From NCBI RefSeq assembly GCF_024723825.1, contig NZ_JANQBQ010000001.1, forward strand, positions 3,224,001-3,288,000: DNA of 64,000 nucleotides, given 5' to 3'. Below the pieces are notes generated by a model. The model worked only from the letters and a program-made list of their open reading frames with translations. It was not told the DNA's origin and did not search any database. Below are positions 50,220 to 59,752 of this stretch, piece after piece. Every line of letters starts with the position of its first letter. Positions within the stretch are counted from its first letter, which is position 1. Source of the stretch: Romboutsia lituseburensis. Lineage in GTDB: Bacteria > Bacillota > Clostridia > Peptostreptococcales > Peptostreptococcaceae. The position numbers and the translations under genes are program-made.

Positions 50220-52046
50220 TTAATCTACAAAGAATCTTTTATACCATACTAAAAATACATAAATAGTATATATCTTTCTTGCATTATTTTCTTTATTATT
50301 ATAGTGGTTATCTAGCAATTTTATTAGAGCATGTGCATCAAAAAATTCAGATGCATATTTACTAAGAAATGATTCCTTAACGATATTATAATATTTTTCT
50401 TCCTTTAACCATAATCTTATTGGGACTGGGAATCCTTTTTTCTTACGCTTAGCCCATTCTTCTGGAAGAGCTTTTATAGCTGCTTCTCTTAATGCTAGTT
50501 TTGTAGTTTCATTATTTACCTTATATATGGTAGGAATAGATTCTCCGATTTTCAGAACCTCTTTATCTAAAAATGGTACTCTTAACTCTAATGAGTGAGC
50601 CATACTCATTTTATCTGCCTTTAATAATATATCTCCTTGAAGCCATAATTTTAAATCCAGATATTGTTTTTTAGTTATATCATCTTGATTTTTAACTTTA
50701 GCATATATAGGACCTGTTATATCTTTTACTGATTTAGAATTTTTATATTTTGGATTAAGGATATTAGAAGCTTCATTTTCGTCAAATATTAGAGCTTGTC
50801 CTATAAAATAATCCTCAACAGTACTACCACCTCTTATAAGAGTAGTTCTTCCTTTGAATTGTGGAAGTTTTTTTGATATATTAGCGATTGATTTCCTAAC
50901 TATGAAAGGTAATTTTTTATATTTTTTTAGGATATTATCATCAGTATACCATTCATAACCACCAAATATTTCATCAGCTCCTTCACCAGATAATACGACA
51001 GTGACATGTTCTCTTGCTAGCTCAGATAAAAAATATAGAGGCAGAGATGATGGATTAGATTGAGGTTCATCCATATAATATTGTATATCTGATAGGTTTT
51101 CAAAGCATTCATCTGAAGTTATTAACTTTTGTATATTTTCTATATTTAAAGTGTCTGATAACTCTTTTGCAAGACTTGATTCATTAAAGTTATCTTGATT
51201 AAATCCTACTGAAAATGATTTTTGAGGTAATAAATTAGCTGTTATATAGCTAGAATCTACACCTCCTGATAAAAATGAACCGACAGGAACTTCACTCTCT
51301 TTATGAAGTTTAATAGATTCGTTCATAATATTTTCTATAGAGTTAATACTTTGATCTAATGATATATCTTGTTGATTAAAGTTTATATCCCAGTATTTAG
51401 TAGTAGATAAAGTTCCATTTTTAAATGCAATAAAATGACCTGGTTGTAATTTAAATACGCCCTTAAAGAAAGTTTCTTCTAATACAGAATATTGAAAAGT
51501 TAAATAAGGCTTTAAGGCATTTTCATTAAGCTCTTTTTTGAAATTAGGATGTTTTAAAAAACTTTTTATCTCTGAACCGAATATTAAACCATTATCATCA
51601 CTTAAGTAGTAGTAAAATGGTTTAATTCCAAAATGGTCTCTTGCTGCAAAAATATTTTTATTTGATATATCATATATTACAAAAGCAAACATTCCTCTTA
51701 ACTTATGAACCATATCTTCTTTGAATTCTTCATAGCAATGAACTAATACCTCGCTATCTGTATCTGTTTTAAAAATATGGCCTTTGTTTATTAGTTCTTC
51801 TCTTAATTCTTTATAGTTATATATTTCGCCGTTAAATACAAGAGCTAAACTATTATCCTCATTAAACAATGGCTGGATCCCATTGTTTATACCTATTATA
51901 CTTAATCTTCTAAATCCTAGAGCTATATCATCATTTATAAATTCACCGACTTGGTCAGGTCCTCTATGAATTATAGCATCAAGCATATCATTAACTATTT
52001 CTTTTTTATTTGAAGTATTATCTAAAAATCCTATAAATCCGCACAT
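50220..52046 (-). CDS. asnB: Glutamine-hydrolysing asparagine synthetase
   Basis: 608 residues. Class II glutamine amidotransferase with nucleophile C2 (MCGFIGFLD), RGPDQ and NGEIYNY, then the synthetase domain with PP-loop SFLSGGVDSS and SGEGADEIFGGYEW. It makes asparagine from aspartate, ATP and glutamine. Length and motifs are normal. AAAGGAGT lies before the ATG on the minus strand. Not part of a recognisable cluster; the gene could also act in wall-precursor amidation in some Firmicutes, but this one has the standard AsnB layout. Confidence 0.94.
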   Translation of the reverse strand: MCGFIGFLDNTSNKKEIVNDMLDAIIHRGPDQVGEFINDDIALGFRRLSIIGINNGIQPLFNEDNSLALVFNGEIYNYKELREELINKGHIFKTDTDSEVLVHCYEEFKEDMVHKLRGMFAFVIYDISNKNIFAARDHFGIKPFYYYLSDDNGLIFGSEIKSFLKHPNFKKELNENALKPYLTFQYSVLEETFFKGVFKLQPGHFIAFKNGTLSTTKYWDINFNQQDISLDQSINSIENIMNESIKLHKESEVPVGSFLSGGVDSSYITANLLPQKSFSVGFNQDNFNESSLAKELSDTLNIENIQKLITSDECFENLSDIQYYMDEPQSNPSSLPLYFLSELAREHVTVVLSGEGADEIFGGYEWYTDDNILKKYKKLPFIVRKSIANISKKLPQFKGRTTLIRGGSTVEDYFIGQALIFDENEASNILNPKYKNSKSVKDITGPIYAKVKNQDDITKKQYLDLKLWLQGDILLKADKMSMAHSLELRVPFLDKEVLKIGESIPTIYKVNNETTKLALREAAIKALPEEWAKRKKKGFPVPIRLWLKEEKYYNIVKESFLSKYASEFFDAHALIKLLDNHYNNKENNARKIYTIYVFLVWYKRFFVD

Positions 52047-52196
52047 TGTTATTTTACTCCTTTTTTAATACACTCTAAACTGTACTAAAATTATATTTGT
52101 TATTTAAATTTTATTTATAAGGATAGTATAATAGCAACTTGTTTTAAAATTTTATTAAAGTTGTAAAATTTTTGTAAAATAAGTAAGTTTTTGTAT

Positions 52197-52246
52197 AAAA
52201 AAAGCATCTTTATATAATTAAAAATTATATAAAGATGCTTTTTTAT
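52197..52246. terminator. Strong terminator of the Cof-type gene
   Basis: 22-bp perfect stem AAAAAAAGCATCTTTATATA.../complement with a 3-nt loop; T- and A-runs flank it. It lies between the Cof gene and asnB, which run in the same direction. Confidence 0.92.
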
Positions 52247-52287
52247 GCATATATACAAACCAAGATTATATTATATGCTAGATAATA

Positions 52288-53100
52288 CTATTTATTTAAT
52301 ATGAATTTATCAATAACATGAGCAACACCATGTTCATTATTAGTTTTAGTTATGAAGTTTGCGATATCTTTTATGCTATCACGAGCATTACCCATAGCAA
52401 CCCCAAGACCTGCTAATTTTATCATATGTTGATCATTTTCTTCATCACCAACAGCTATAGTTTGTTCTATTGGTAAATCGATACTTTCACATAAAGCTTT
52501 TAAAGCAGTACCTTTATTAGCTTTTTTATTTAAAAATTCTAAGAAGAAAGGTGCTGATCTAACAACAGTATATTTTTCGAAAAGTTCTTTAGGAAGAACA
52601 TTTAAAATTTCTTCTAATCTTTCAGGTTCATCGATAATCATTATTTTACAGAATGTTATATCATCATTTATTTCATTTTCAGGCATATAAACGATTGGTA
52701 TCTGATTTAACTCAGATTCTAATACAGTGTATTTACTTGGTTCTTCAAATGGAGTTATTACATTTGTTGGTGTATTTATATGAACTTTGGTATTAAGATT
52801 TTTAACAACTTTAAATATTGTTTTAAAATCATCATAACTCATTTCTATATTAGAAATAACTTTTTCACTTTTTACTTCTTGAACTACAGCTCCATTAAAG
52901 CATATAACATAATCCCCATCATCAGTAAGATTTAATTCCTTTAAAAGAGGTGTTACACCAGGTAAAGGTCTACCTGTTGATAGTACAACTTTTGCACCAT
53001 TTTTTTTAGCCTCTTGAATAGAGTTAAATACATTAGATGTTATTTTTTTATCAGTGTTTAATAAAGTTCCATCGATATCTAAAGCGATTAATTTATACAT
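52288..53100 (-). CDS. Cof-type HAD superfamily phosphatase
   Basis: 270 residues. HAD motif I DIDGTLLN (Asp8 nucleophile), motif II STGRP, and motif IV GDEENDQHMI; type IIB cap in between. These enzymes dephosphorylate sugar phosphates or flavin and PLP intermediates; the substrate cannot be told. ATG 53100 (MYKLIALDIDGT) is chosen over TTG 53112, since GGAGGG then becomes the ribosome-binding site. Confidence 0.92.
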   Translation of the reverse strand: MYKLIALDIDGTLLNTDKKITSNVFNSIQEAKKNGAKVVLSTGRPLPGVTPLLKELNLTDDGDYVICFNGAVVQEVKSEKVISNIEMSYDDFKTIFKVVKNLNTKVHINTPTNVITPFEEPSKYTVLESELNQIPIVYMPENEINDDITFCKIMIIDEPERLEEILNVLPKELFEKYTVVRSAPFFLEFLNKKANKGTALKALCESIDLPIEQTIAVGDEENDQHMIKLAGLGVAMGNARDSIKDIANFITKTNNEHGVAHVIDKFILNK

Positions 53101-53341
53101 ATTACCCTCCAAATAATTAAAATATAAGTCAGATATAATTATATCAATATCTATAAAATTAATAAACTAAAATAAAAATTGATTACATAAGATAAAAATA
53201 TACTATATTATTTTAATTATTAATAAAAAGTTAACAATATGTAATATATGGTATAATATTCATATTGATTTAAATCTAATAATTTAAAATCTAATTATAT
53301 TTATTTGATGTAATAATAAATTAAGATAAGGAGATATGTTC

Positions 53342-55036
53342 ATGAAATTTTCAGAATTTAAATATGAAAGACCAAACTATGAAGAAAATAAAATACAGAT
53401 AAATAACTTAATAGAAAAAATAAATAATGCATCTACATATAAGGAGCAAAGAGAATATATAGATGAGCTTAATAAAATTAGAAATGATATAGAAACAATG
53501 TCAACTATATGTTCAATAAGAACTAGTATTAATACACAAGATGTATTTTATGAAAAAGAAACTGAATATTGGGATGAATATTCTCCTTTATATGAAGATA
53601 TAAATTCATATTTTTATAAAGCAATTATAAATTCAAAGTTTAAAAAAGAAATAGAAAATGACTTTGGAACACAATTTGTTAAAATAGCTGAGTTTTCTAT
53701 AAAATCTTTTTCAAAAGATATAATAAAAGAATTGCAAGATGAAAACAAGCTTTGCTCAGAATACACTAAGTTGTTAGCTTCTGCAAAAATAAACTTTGAA
53801 GGGAAAGAAAGAAATCTATCAGGGCTTGGAAAGTTTATGTTATCAAAAGATAGAGAAATGAGAACAAGAGCTTCTAAAGCTTATTATGGATTCTTTAAAG
53901 ACAATGAAGAAAAATTTGATGCTATATTTGAAAAGTTAATAAATATAAGACATACTATAGCAATAAAATTAGGTTTTAATAATTTTGTAGAACTAGGTTA
54001 TATAAGAATGATGAGAACTGATTATAATGCTAAGATGGTTCAAAATTTTAGAGAACAAGTATTAAAATATATAGTACCAGTTGCAAGTGATTTATATAAG
54101 AGACAAGCTGAAAGATTAGGACTAGAGAAACTAACTTACGTAGATGAAAATTTTGAGTTTTTAAGTGGAAATGCAACACCAAAAGGTAACCCAGAATATA
54201 TAATGGAAAATGGAAAAAAAATGTACTCTGAGTTATCTAGAGAAACTAAAGAATTTTTTGATTTCATGTTAGAAAATGAGCTTATGGATTTAGTTACTAA
54301 AAAAGGAAAAGCAGCAGGTGGATATTGCACATATATACCAAATTATAAATCACCTTTTATATTCTCTAATTTTAACCAAACATCAGATGATATAGATGTA
54401 TTAACTCATGAAGCAGGGCATGCTTTCCAATTATATATGTCTACATGGATAAATATGCCAGATATAAATTTCCCTACATATGAAAGTTGTGAAATACACT
54501 CTATGAGTATGGAGTTTATAACATGGCCTTGGATGGAACTATTCTTTAAAGAAGATACACAAAAATATAAATTTACACATTTATCTTCAGCTATTAAATT
54601 TATTCCTTATGGGATAGTAGTAGATGAATTCCAACATCGTATATACGAAAATCCTAATATGAGTAAAGAAGATAGAAAAAATATTTGGAGAGAACTTGAA
54701 AATAAATATTTACCTCATAAGGACTATGAAGATTGTGATTTCCTAGAAAGAGGAGGATGGTGGTTTAAACAAGGCCATATATTTAAAAATCCTTTTTATT
54801 ATATAGATTATACTTTAGCTCAAATATGTTCTTTACAATTTTGGAAGAAGATGCAAGAAAATAAAGTTGAGGGATGGGATGACTATTTAAATATATGTAA
54901 GGTTGGGGGAACTAAATCTTTCTTAGAAATAGTTGAAATAGGAAACTTAAAATCGCCATTTAAAGATGGATGTGTGGAAAGTGTAATAGATATAATAAAA
55001 TCTTGGTTAGAAGAGGTTGATGATAAATCTCTTTAA
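53342..55036 (+). CDS. M3 family oligoendopeptidase (PepF-like)
   Basis: 564 residues. Zinc site HEAGH in VLTHEAGHAFQLYMS, followed by the downstream Glu helix YESCEIHSMSMEF. It is the M3 metallopeptidase fold, cleaving short peptides in the cytosol. ATG 53342 is chosen over ATG 53336 because AAGGAG (53328-53333) then has an 8-nt spacer. Useful in a peptide-fermenting organism. Confidence 0.92.
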   Translation: MKFSEFKYERPNYEENKIQINNLIEKINNASTYKEQREYIDELNKIRNDIETMSTICSIRTSINTQDVFYEKETEYWDEYSPLYEDINSYFYKAIINSKFKKEIENDFGTQFVKIAEFSIKSFSKDIIKELQDENKLCSEYTKLLASAKINFEGKERNLSGLGKFMLSKDREMRTRASKAYYGFFKDNEEKFDAIFEKLINIRHTIAIKLGFNNFVELGYIRMMRTDYNAKMVQNFREQVLKYIVPVASDLYKRQAERLGLEKLTYVDENFEFLSGNATPKGNPEYIMENGKKMYSELSRETKEFFDFMLENELMDLVTKKGKAAGGYCTYIPNYKSPFIFSNFNQTSDDIDVLTHEAGHAFQLYMSTWINMPDINFPTYESCEIHSMSMEFITWPWMELFFKEDTQKYKFTHLSSAIKFIPYGIVVDEFQHRIYENPNMSKEDRKNIWRELENKYLPHKDYEDCDFLERGGWWFKQGHIFKNPFYYIDYTLAQICSLQFWKKMQENKVEGWDDYLNICKVGGTKSFLEIVEIGNLKSPFKDGCVESVIDIIKSWLEEVDDKSL

Positions 55037-55080
55037 ATAAAAAACTGATTCAAAGATTTTGTTTGTTATTTAAAATATTA

Positions 55081-55129
55081 AGGATTGTACAAAAATTATG
55101 TTAATTTAATTTGAGTACAATCTTTTTTG
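55081..55129 (+). terminator. Terminator after the M3 peptidase
   Basis: Stem GATTGTAC/GTACAATC (55083-55090 with 55115-55122), 24-nt AT loop, T6 tail. Confidence 0.85.
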
Positions 55130-55175
55130 ATGATATTATTTTTATAATAAAGATTAGTATTATAGGGGGGACACA

Positions 55176-55871
55176 ATGGAAAATGTAATGATAGTTGAAG
55201 ATGATACAATTCTTAATAACGGTATATGCTTTAACTTACAATTAGAGGGGATTAATGTAATACCAGCATATAGTTTAAAGGAAGCTAAAAAAATTTTAAA
55301 AGAGCAAAAAATAAATTTAATAATACTAGATGTAAATCTTCCAGATGGAAATGGATTTGAATTTTGTAAATATATAAGATCAGAGTCGAAAGTGGCTATA
55401 TTATTTTTAACTGCATGTGACATGGAAGATGATGTAGTTAATGGATTTAAAATAGGTGCAGATGATTATATAACAAAACCATTTAGTATAAATATATTAA
55501 TACAGAGGGTTAAAGCATTACTTAGAAGATGTAGTTTAGAAAATGATGATAATATATTAACTGAAGGGGAATTTAGAATAGACTTCGATAAAATGGTAAT
55601 ATCCAAAAATGATAAACATTTAGTATTATCACCTATAGAATATAAAATACTTAAAAAGCTAATACAATGTAAAGATGAAATAGTAACAAGACAAGCTTTA
55701 ATAGATGAGATATGGGATAATGAAAGTGAATATATAGAAGAACATGCATTAACAGTAAATATAAATAGACTAAGAGGTAAAGTTGATGAAAAATCTTCTC
55801 AACATAAATATATAAAAACTGTATATGGAATGGGATATATGTGGATTGGTGATAAAAATGAAAGCTGTTAA
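55176..55871 (+). CDS. OmpR/PhoB-family response regulator
   Basis: 231 residues. Receiver domain with acidic pocket ED (8-10), phospho-acceptor D52 (IILDVNLPDG), and Lys in ITKPFS; then a winged-helix DNA-binding domain (LVLSPIEYKILKKLIQ ... VYGMGYMWIG). GGGGGG is near the ATG. Overlaps the sensor kinase by 14 nt. It lies about 1.4 kb before the siderophore operon, but a terminator separates them, so regulatory linkage is speculative. Confidence 0.92.
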   Translation: MENVMIVEDDTILNNGICFNLQLEGINVIPAYSLKEAKKILKEQKINLIILDVNLPDGNGFEFCKYIRSESKVAILFLTACDMEDDVVNGFKIGADDYITKPFSINILIQRVKALLRRCSLENDDNILTEGEFRIDFDKMVISKNDKHLVLSPIEYKILKKLIQCKDEIVTRQALIDEIWDNESEYIEEHALTVNINRLRGKVDEKSSQHKYIKTVYGMGYMWIGDKNESC

Positions 55872-56934
55872 AGAAATAAAATACAATTATTATATTACTT
55901 TTTCTATTATATATTTTATATTATCAATTTCATGTTTTCTACTTATAAATCATCAAACAAATAATATAGTAAATAAATACCCAGGTACTACTAATGATAT
56001 AATAAAGATTAAATTTTTAAGTTTAAGTTTTATTAGTTTTATTTTTTTTATATCATTATATTTTGTATATAAAGTTAGGAAAGATATTGTTAATTTTAGT
56101 GAAAATATTATTTATAATATAGATGAATTTGTATCAGGAAATAAAAATATGAAATTTGATTTAAATAAAGATAATTTACTATCAAAAGTTCAAAACAAAT
56201 TAAAGTATATGATAGAGGTTATGGAAGATAAAAATGAAAAATACTTACAAGAAAAAGAAAGTATAAAAACTTTAATCTCAGATATATCACATCAAATTAA
56301 AACTCCCATAGCTAATATATCAATGTACAACGAAACACTAATATGTAGAGAAATTGATAAAGAAAATCAAATTTTATTTTTAAAAAATATGCAATTACAA
56401 GTTAATAAACTAGAATGGTTAGTTAAATCTTTGATAAAAATGTCTAGATTAGAAAATGGAATTATTAATTTAAATATGATTAAGTCAAGAATTGCAGATA
56501 CAATTTTAAATGCATTAAGCAGCATACATTTAAAAGCTGAAGAAAAAAATATTTCTATAGAACTAGATATAGACGAAAAATTAGAGATATATCATGATAA
56601 GAAATGGACTACAGAAGCATTTTTTAATATTATTGAAAATGCAGTTAAGTATACAGATAAAGGTGGCCATATAAATATAAGTATGACTAAAATGGATTTT
56701 TTTACTAGGATTACTATAAGTGATAATGGAAAAGGAATAAATGAAAATGAAATAAATCATATATTTAAAAGATTTTATAGAAGTCCAGAAGTTAATGCTA
56801 TAGAGGGGGTAGGTATAGGTCTATATCTAGTAAGGGAGATTATAAATAAACAAGGTGGTTATATAAAAGTAGAATCTCAAAGGGATATTGGTACTAAATT
56901 TAATATATATTTAAAAAATTATATTATAAAATAA
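55858..56934 (+). CDS. Sensor histidine kinase
   Basis: 358 residues. TM helices at about 11-30 and 54-72 with a short extracellular loop of about 23 residues, so it is an intramembrane-type sensor. HisKA H145 (SDISHQIKTPIANI) and HATPase N/G boxes (FFNIIENAVKY, ISDNGKGIN, GVGIGLYLVREI). The short loop suggests it works with a membrane transporter, as in BceS-like systems, but no such transporter is adjacent. ATG 55858 (GGTGAT upstream) is preferred to the frame start at 55825. Confidence 0.9.
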   Translation: MKAVKEIKYNYYITFSIIYFILSISCFLLINHQTNNIVNKYPGTTNDIIKIKFLSLSFISFIFFISLYFVYKVRKDIVNFSENIIYNIDEFVSGNKNMKFDLNKDNLLSKVQNKLKYMIEVMEDKNEKYLQEKESIKTLISDISHQIKTPIANISMYNETLICREIDKENQILFLKNMQLQVNKLEWLVKSLIKMSRLENGIINLNMIKSRIADTILNALSSIHLKAEEKNISIELDIDEKLEIYHDKKWTTEAFFNIIENAVKYTDKGGHINISMTKMDFFTRITISDNGKGINENEINHIFKRFYRSPEVNAIEGVGIGLYLVREIINKQGGYIKVESQRDIGTKFNIYLKNYIIK

Positions 56935-56939
56935 ATATG

Positions 56940-56990
56940 AATAGTGTAGATATTATTATGTTAAATAATTTTATCTACACTATTTTTTTT
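56940..56990 (+). terminator. Terminator after the two-component system
   Basis: Stem ATAGTGTAGATA/TATCTACACTAT, 19-nt AT loop, T8 tail. Confidence 0.88.
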
Positions 56991-57171
56991 AATATCTCAA
57001 AACTGTGATAATTTTTATCTAAAATATAACAGGACTATTTTGTATTAGATTTTTTATATACTATGCCATTTATAATATGCCACAATATTTGAATGCCAAT
57101 AAAAACTTAGGTTATAAAAAATCATAAGTAAGTTTATTTATGAATAAAGTGAGTTTTCTTATAGATTTAAA
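56991..57171. other. Intergenic, no gene seen
   Basis: About 180 bp of AT-rich DNA between the two-component terminator and the siderophore promoter. Two nearby ATGCCA segments (57062-57067 and 57093-57098) are the only patterned item. No ORF of note. Confidence 0.3.
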
Positions 57172-57200
57172 TTGATTTATAAAAAAATATGTGCTAAAAT
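57172..57200 (+). promoter_or_regulatory. Siderophore operon promoter
   Basis: TTGATT (57172-57177), 17-nt spacer ending GTGC, TAAAAT (57195-57200). The expected transcription start at about 57207 falls inside the Fur-box-like sequence. Confidence 0.75.
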
Positions 57201-57219
57201 GAAATTGATAATCGGTATC
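57201..57219 (+). promoter_or_regulatory. Fur-box-like operator
   Basis: GAAATTGATAATCGGTATC matches the 19-bp Fur consensus GATAATGATAATCATTATC at 15 of 19 positions, including the central GATAATC. It overlaps the transcription start, so iron-loaded Fur would block initiation. Confidence 0.75.
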
Positions 57220-57255
57220 TGTTAGAGTTGATAAAATAAAGGGGGGATTTCTATT

Positions 57256-58620
57256 ATGATTACTGCAATGAAAAAAATTTTATTAGAAGAAGATTATATA
57301 GAGAAAAAATTAAAAAAAGATATGGGGAATATTAATCTATATGAATTAGGTACAAGCATATGCGATAATTCATTGTATGATGAACATGTAATCTATGAGA
57401 AGGAAAAAGAAATATCAATAGGAATTGGAAAAAAGCTTGAAGTAATAGTAAATCCAAAACTCATAAATATAAGAGATGAAAATGAAGAAGTAAGTATAGA
57501 AACAGATGATATAAACCAAGATATTAAGTTTATATTTGAGAGTATAGATATTGATGAGTGGAGAGCTTATGGAATAGCAAATTTTTCTTTGGCATATCAT
57601 AATTATAATATTGAATCATCAAAAGAAAATTCTAAACTTATAGAACTATTTATTCCTAAAGTAGATATAAGGATTACTGAAAAAGAAATTTTAATAAGAA
57701 CATTTTACAAAAAAGATTTAGATAATATTATCGAAACAATTGAAAACTTTAATAAAAACTTAAATAACAAAAACAACGATAGTAAATACATTTCAGACAC
57801 AAGCCTTAAAGAGCAAAATTCACAAGAATATAAATATATAGTTTCAAAAGCTGTAGAAGATATACAAAATAAAAAATATGAAAAAGTAATATTATCTAGA
57901 AAAATAACTCTCGATAAAAAAGTAAACATGTCAAAGAGTTATATATTAGGAAGAAGTAAAAATAATCCGGCTAGATCATATTATGTAAAGTTAAATGGAC
58001 TAGAGGTAATAGGATATAGTCCAGAGACTGTAGCAGAAATAGATAAAAATAAAATTGTACATACATTTCCACTAGCAGGAACAAGAGCTATGAATGATGA
58101 TGAGGATAAAAAAGATAGTTTAAGAAAAGAGTTATTAACAGACCCAAAAGAAATATCAGAACATGCAGTATCTGTAAAGTTAGCTTATGAAGAATTAGAA
58201 AATGTTTGCGAGGATGAAAGTGTTTGTGTAACGAGGTTTATGGATGTTTTAGAAAGGGGAACTGTACAGCATCTTGCATCGAGGTTAAGAGGAAAAATAA
58301 AAGAAAATCTTAACGAATGGCATGCATTTAATATGTTATTTCCAGCTGTAACTGCATCAGGGATACCTAAAAAAGAGTGTATTGAAGCTATTAGCAAATT
58401 AGAAAAAGAATCAAGAGATTTATATAGTGGTAGTGTGATGATATATGACAAAGATGGCTCACTTGATGCATCGTTAGTTTTAAGATCTGTATATCAAAAT
58501 CAAGAATCAACTTGGTTGAGAGCAGGAGCAGGAATAGTAAAATTATCACATCCAGAAAGAGAGTTAGAGGAAACAAGAGAAAAATTAAGTAGTGTTTCAC
58601 AGCAATTGTTAGAATTATAA
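57256..58620 (+). CDS. Salicylate synthase (MbtI/Irp9/YbtS family)
   Basis: 454 residues of the chorismate-utilising superfamily. It converts chorismate through isochorismate to salicylate and pyruvate in one polypeptide. Aligned by eye to MbtI at an offset of +5, the catalytic and metal residues are present: K210 (EKVILSRK), E257 (YSPETVAE), G275-T276, E302 (PKEISEHAVSVK), H339 (RGTVQHL), T366, R410, E436 and E439. The ISEHAVSVK and GTVQHL stretches separate it from isochorismate synthases such as EntC/DhbC. It is first in the operon, behind a Fur-type promoter. ATG 57256 follows AAAGGGGGG. Confidence 0.92.
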   Translation: MITAMKKILLEEDYIEKKLKKDMGNINLYELGTSICDNSLYDEHVIYEKEKEISIGIGKKLEVIVNPKLINIRDENEEVSIETDDINQDIKFIFESIDIDEWRAYGIANFSLAYHNYNIESSKENSKLIELFIPKVDIRITEKEILIRTFYKKDLDNIIETIENFNKNLNNKNNDSKYISDTSLKEQNSQEYKYIVSKAVEDIQNKKYEKVILSRKITLDKKVNMSKSYILGRSKNNPARSYYVKLNGLEVIGYSPETVAEIDKNKIVHTFPLAGTRAMNDDEDKKDSLRKELLTDPKEISEHAVSVKLAYEELENVCEDESVCVTRFMDVLERGTVQHLASRLRGKIKENLNEWHAFNMLFPAVTASGIPKKECIEAISKLEKESRDLYSGSVMIYDKDGSLDASLVLRSVYQNQESTWLRAGAGIVKLSHPERELEETREKLSSVSQQLLEL

Positions 58621-58665
58621 ATAACAGTTTAAAGTACATGAATTTTAAAAAGTGGAGATGATTTT

Positions 58666-59652
58666 ATGTATATTAGCACAAAAAATAAAAAAGATTTTGA
58701 TTTAATACAAACATATTTAAAAAAAGAAAAGATTTTATTTAAATCAACGGCATGCCCTAGTATATATATAATAAATATTATAAATAATGATCTAGAACCT
58801 AAAGAAATAGATTATTTTAAAAAAGAGTTGAACATAGAATTTATTTCAATAGAAAATGGATACTTAACAAGTAAAAATTACAAAGAAAAATCTACTATAA
58901 ATATAGGTGATTTAGTTATTGGAGGGAATAAGCCTATATTTATATCAGGTCCATGTTGTATAGAATCAGAAGATCAAATAATAAGTATAGCTAAAGAAGT
59001 TAAAAAATATGGAGCAAATATTTTAAGAGGAGGAGCATATAAACCTAGAACATCACCATATGATTTTCAAGGGCTTGAAAAAGAAGGCCTTGATTTATTA
59101 TATAAAGCAAAACAGGTAACTGGATTACCTATAATAAGTGAACTTATGGATATAAAGTACATAGATATATTTTTGGAGGATGTAGATATTATTCAAATAG
59201 GATCAAGAAATATGCAAAATTATCATCTGTTAAAAGAAATAGGAAAAGTAAAAAAGCCAGTAATGCTTAAAAGGGGACTTGCATCTACTATAAAGGAATT
59301 ACTTCTTTGTGCTGAATACATTATGGCAAATGGAAATGAAAATGTTATGTTATGTGAAAGAGGAATAAGAACATTTGAAAAGTATACAAGAAATACTATG
59401 GACGTAGCATGTATACCTTTATTAAAGGAACTATCACATCTTCCAATAATTGCAGACCCTAGTCACGCAACAGGAAAAAGGTCTTTAATAAAACCTATGA
59501 CTTTAGCATCAATTGCATCAGGAGTAGATGGAATAATGATTGAATCTCATAATAACCCAGATTTAGCATTATGTGATGGACCACAATCGATTTATCCAAG
59601 TGAGTTAAAAGAAATTATTGAAAAGTCTATTAAAATACATTCTATTATTTAA
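58666..59652 (+). CDS. DAHP synthase (3-deoxy-7-phosphoheptulonate synthase, AroA-beta type)
   Basis: 328 residues. The N-terminal ferredoxin-like domain (1-75) is that of type I-beta DAHP synthases and may bind an aromatic end product; the TIM barrel follows (FISGPCCIESEDQI, RGGAYKPRTSPYDFQG, IIADPSHATGKR). It condenses PEP and erythrose 4-phosphate at the entry of the shikimate pathway. Placement between salicylate synthase and thioesterase points to dedicated precursor supply. GGAGATG lies before the ATG. No other aro gene is in the window. Confidence 0.93.
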   Translation: MYISTKNKKDFDLIQTYLKKEKILFKSTACPSIYIINIINNDLEPKEIDYFKKELNIEFISIENGYLTSKNYKEKSTINIGDLVIGGNKPIFISGPCCIESEDQIISIAKEVKKYGANILRGGAYKPRTSPYDFQGLEKEGLDLLYKAKQVTGLPIISELMDIKYIDIFLEDVDIIQIGSRNMQNYHLLKEIGKVKKPVMLKRGLASTIKELLLCAEYIMANGNENVMLCERGIRTFEKYTRNTMDVACIPLLKELSHLPIIADPSHATGKRSLIKPMTLASIASGVDGIMIESHNNPDLALCDGPQSIYPSELKEIIEKSIKIHSII

Positions 59653-59752
59653 TACTAAGTTTAAATATATGGTATTCTAAATAAAATTTAATTTATTATA
59701 GATATTTAGTGATATCAGTCTTTTAAAAATAGTTAATATTAGGAGGAAATGT

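Noticed and set aside
55825-55857. Longer start of the histidine kinase
   Set aside because: It would run deep inside the response-regulator gene without a better SD; ATG 55858 is well placed after GGTGAT.
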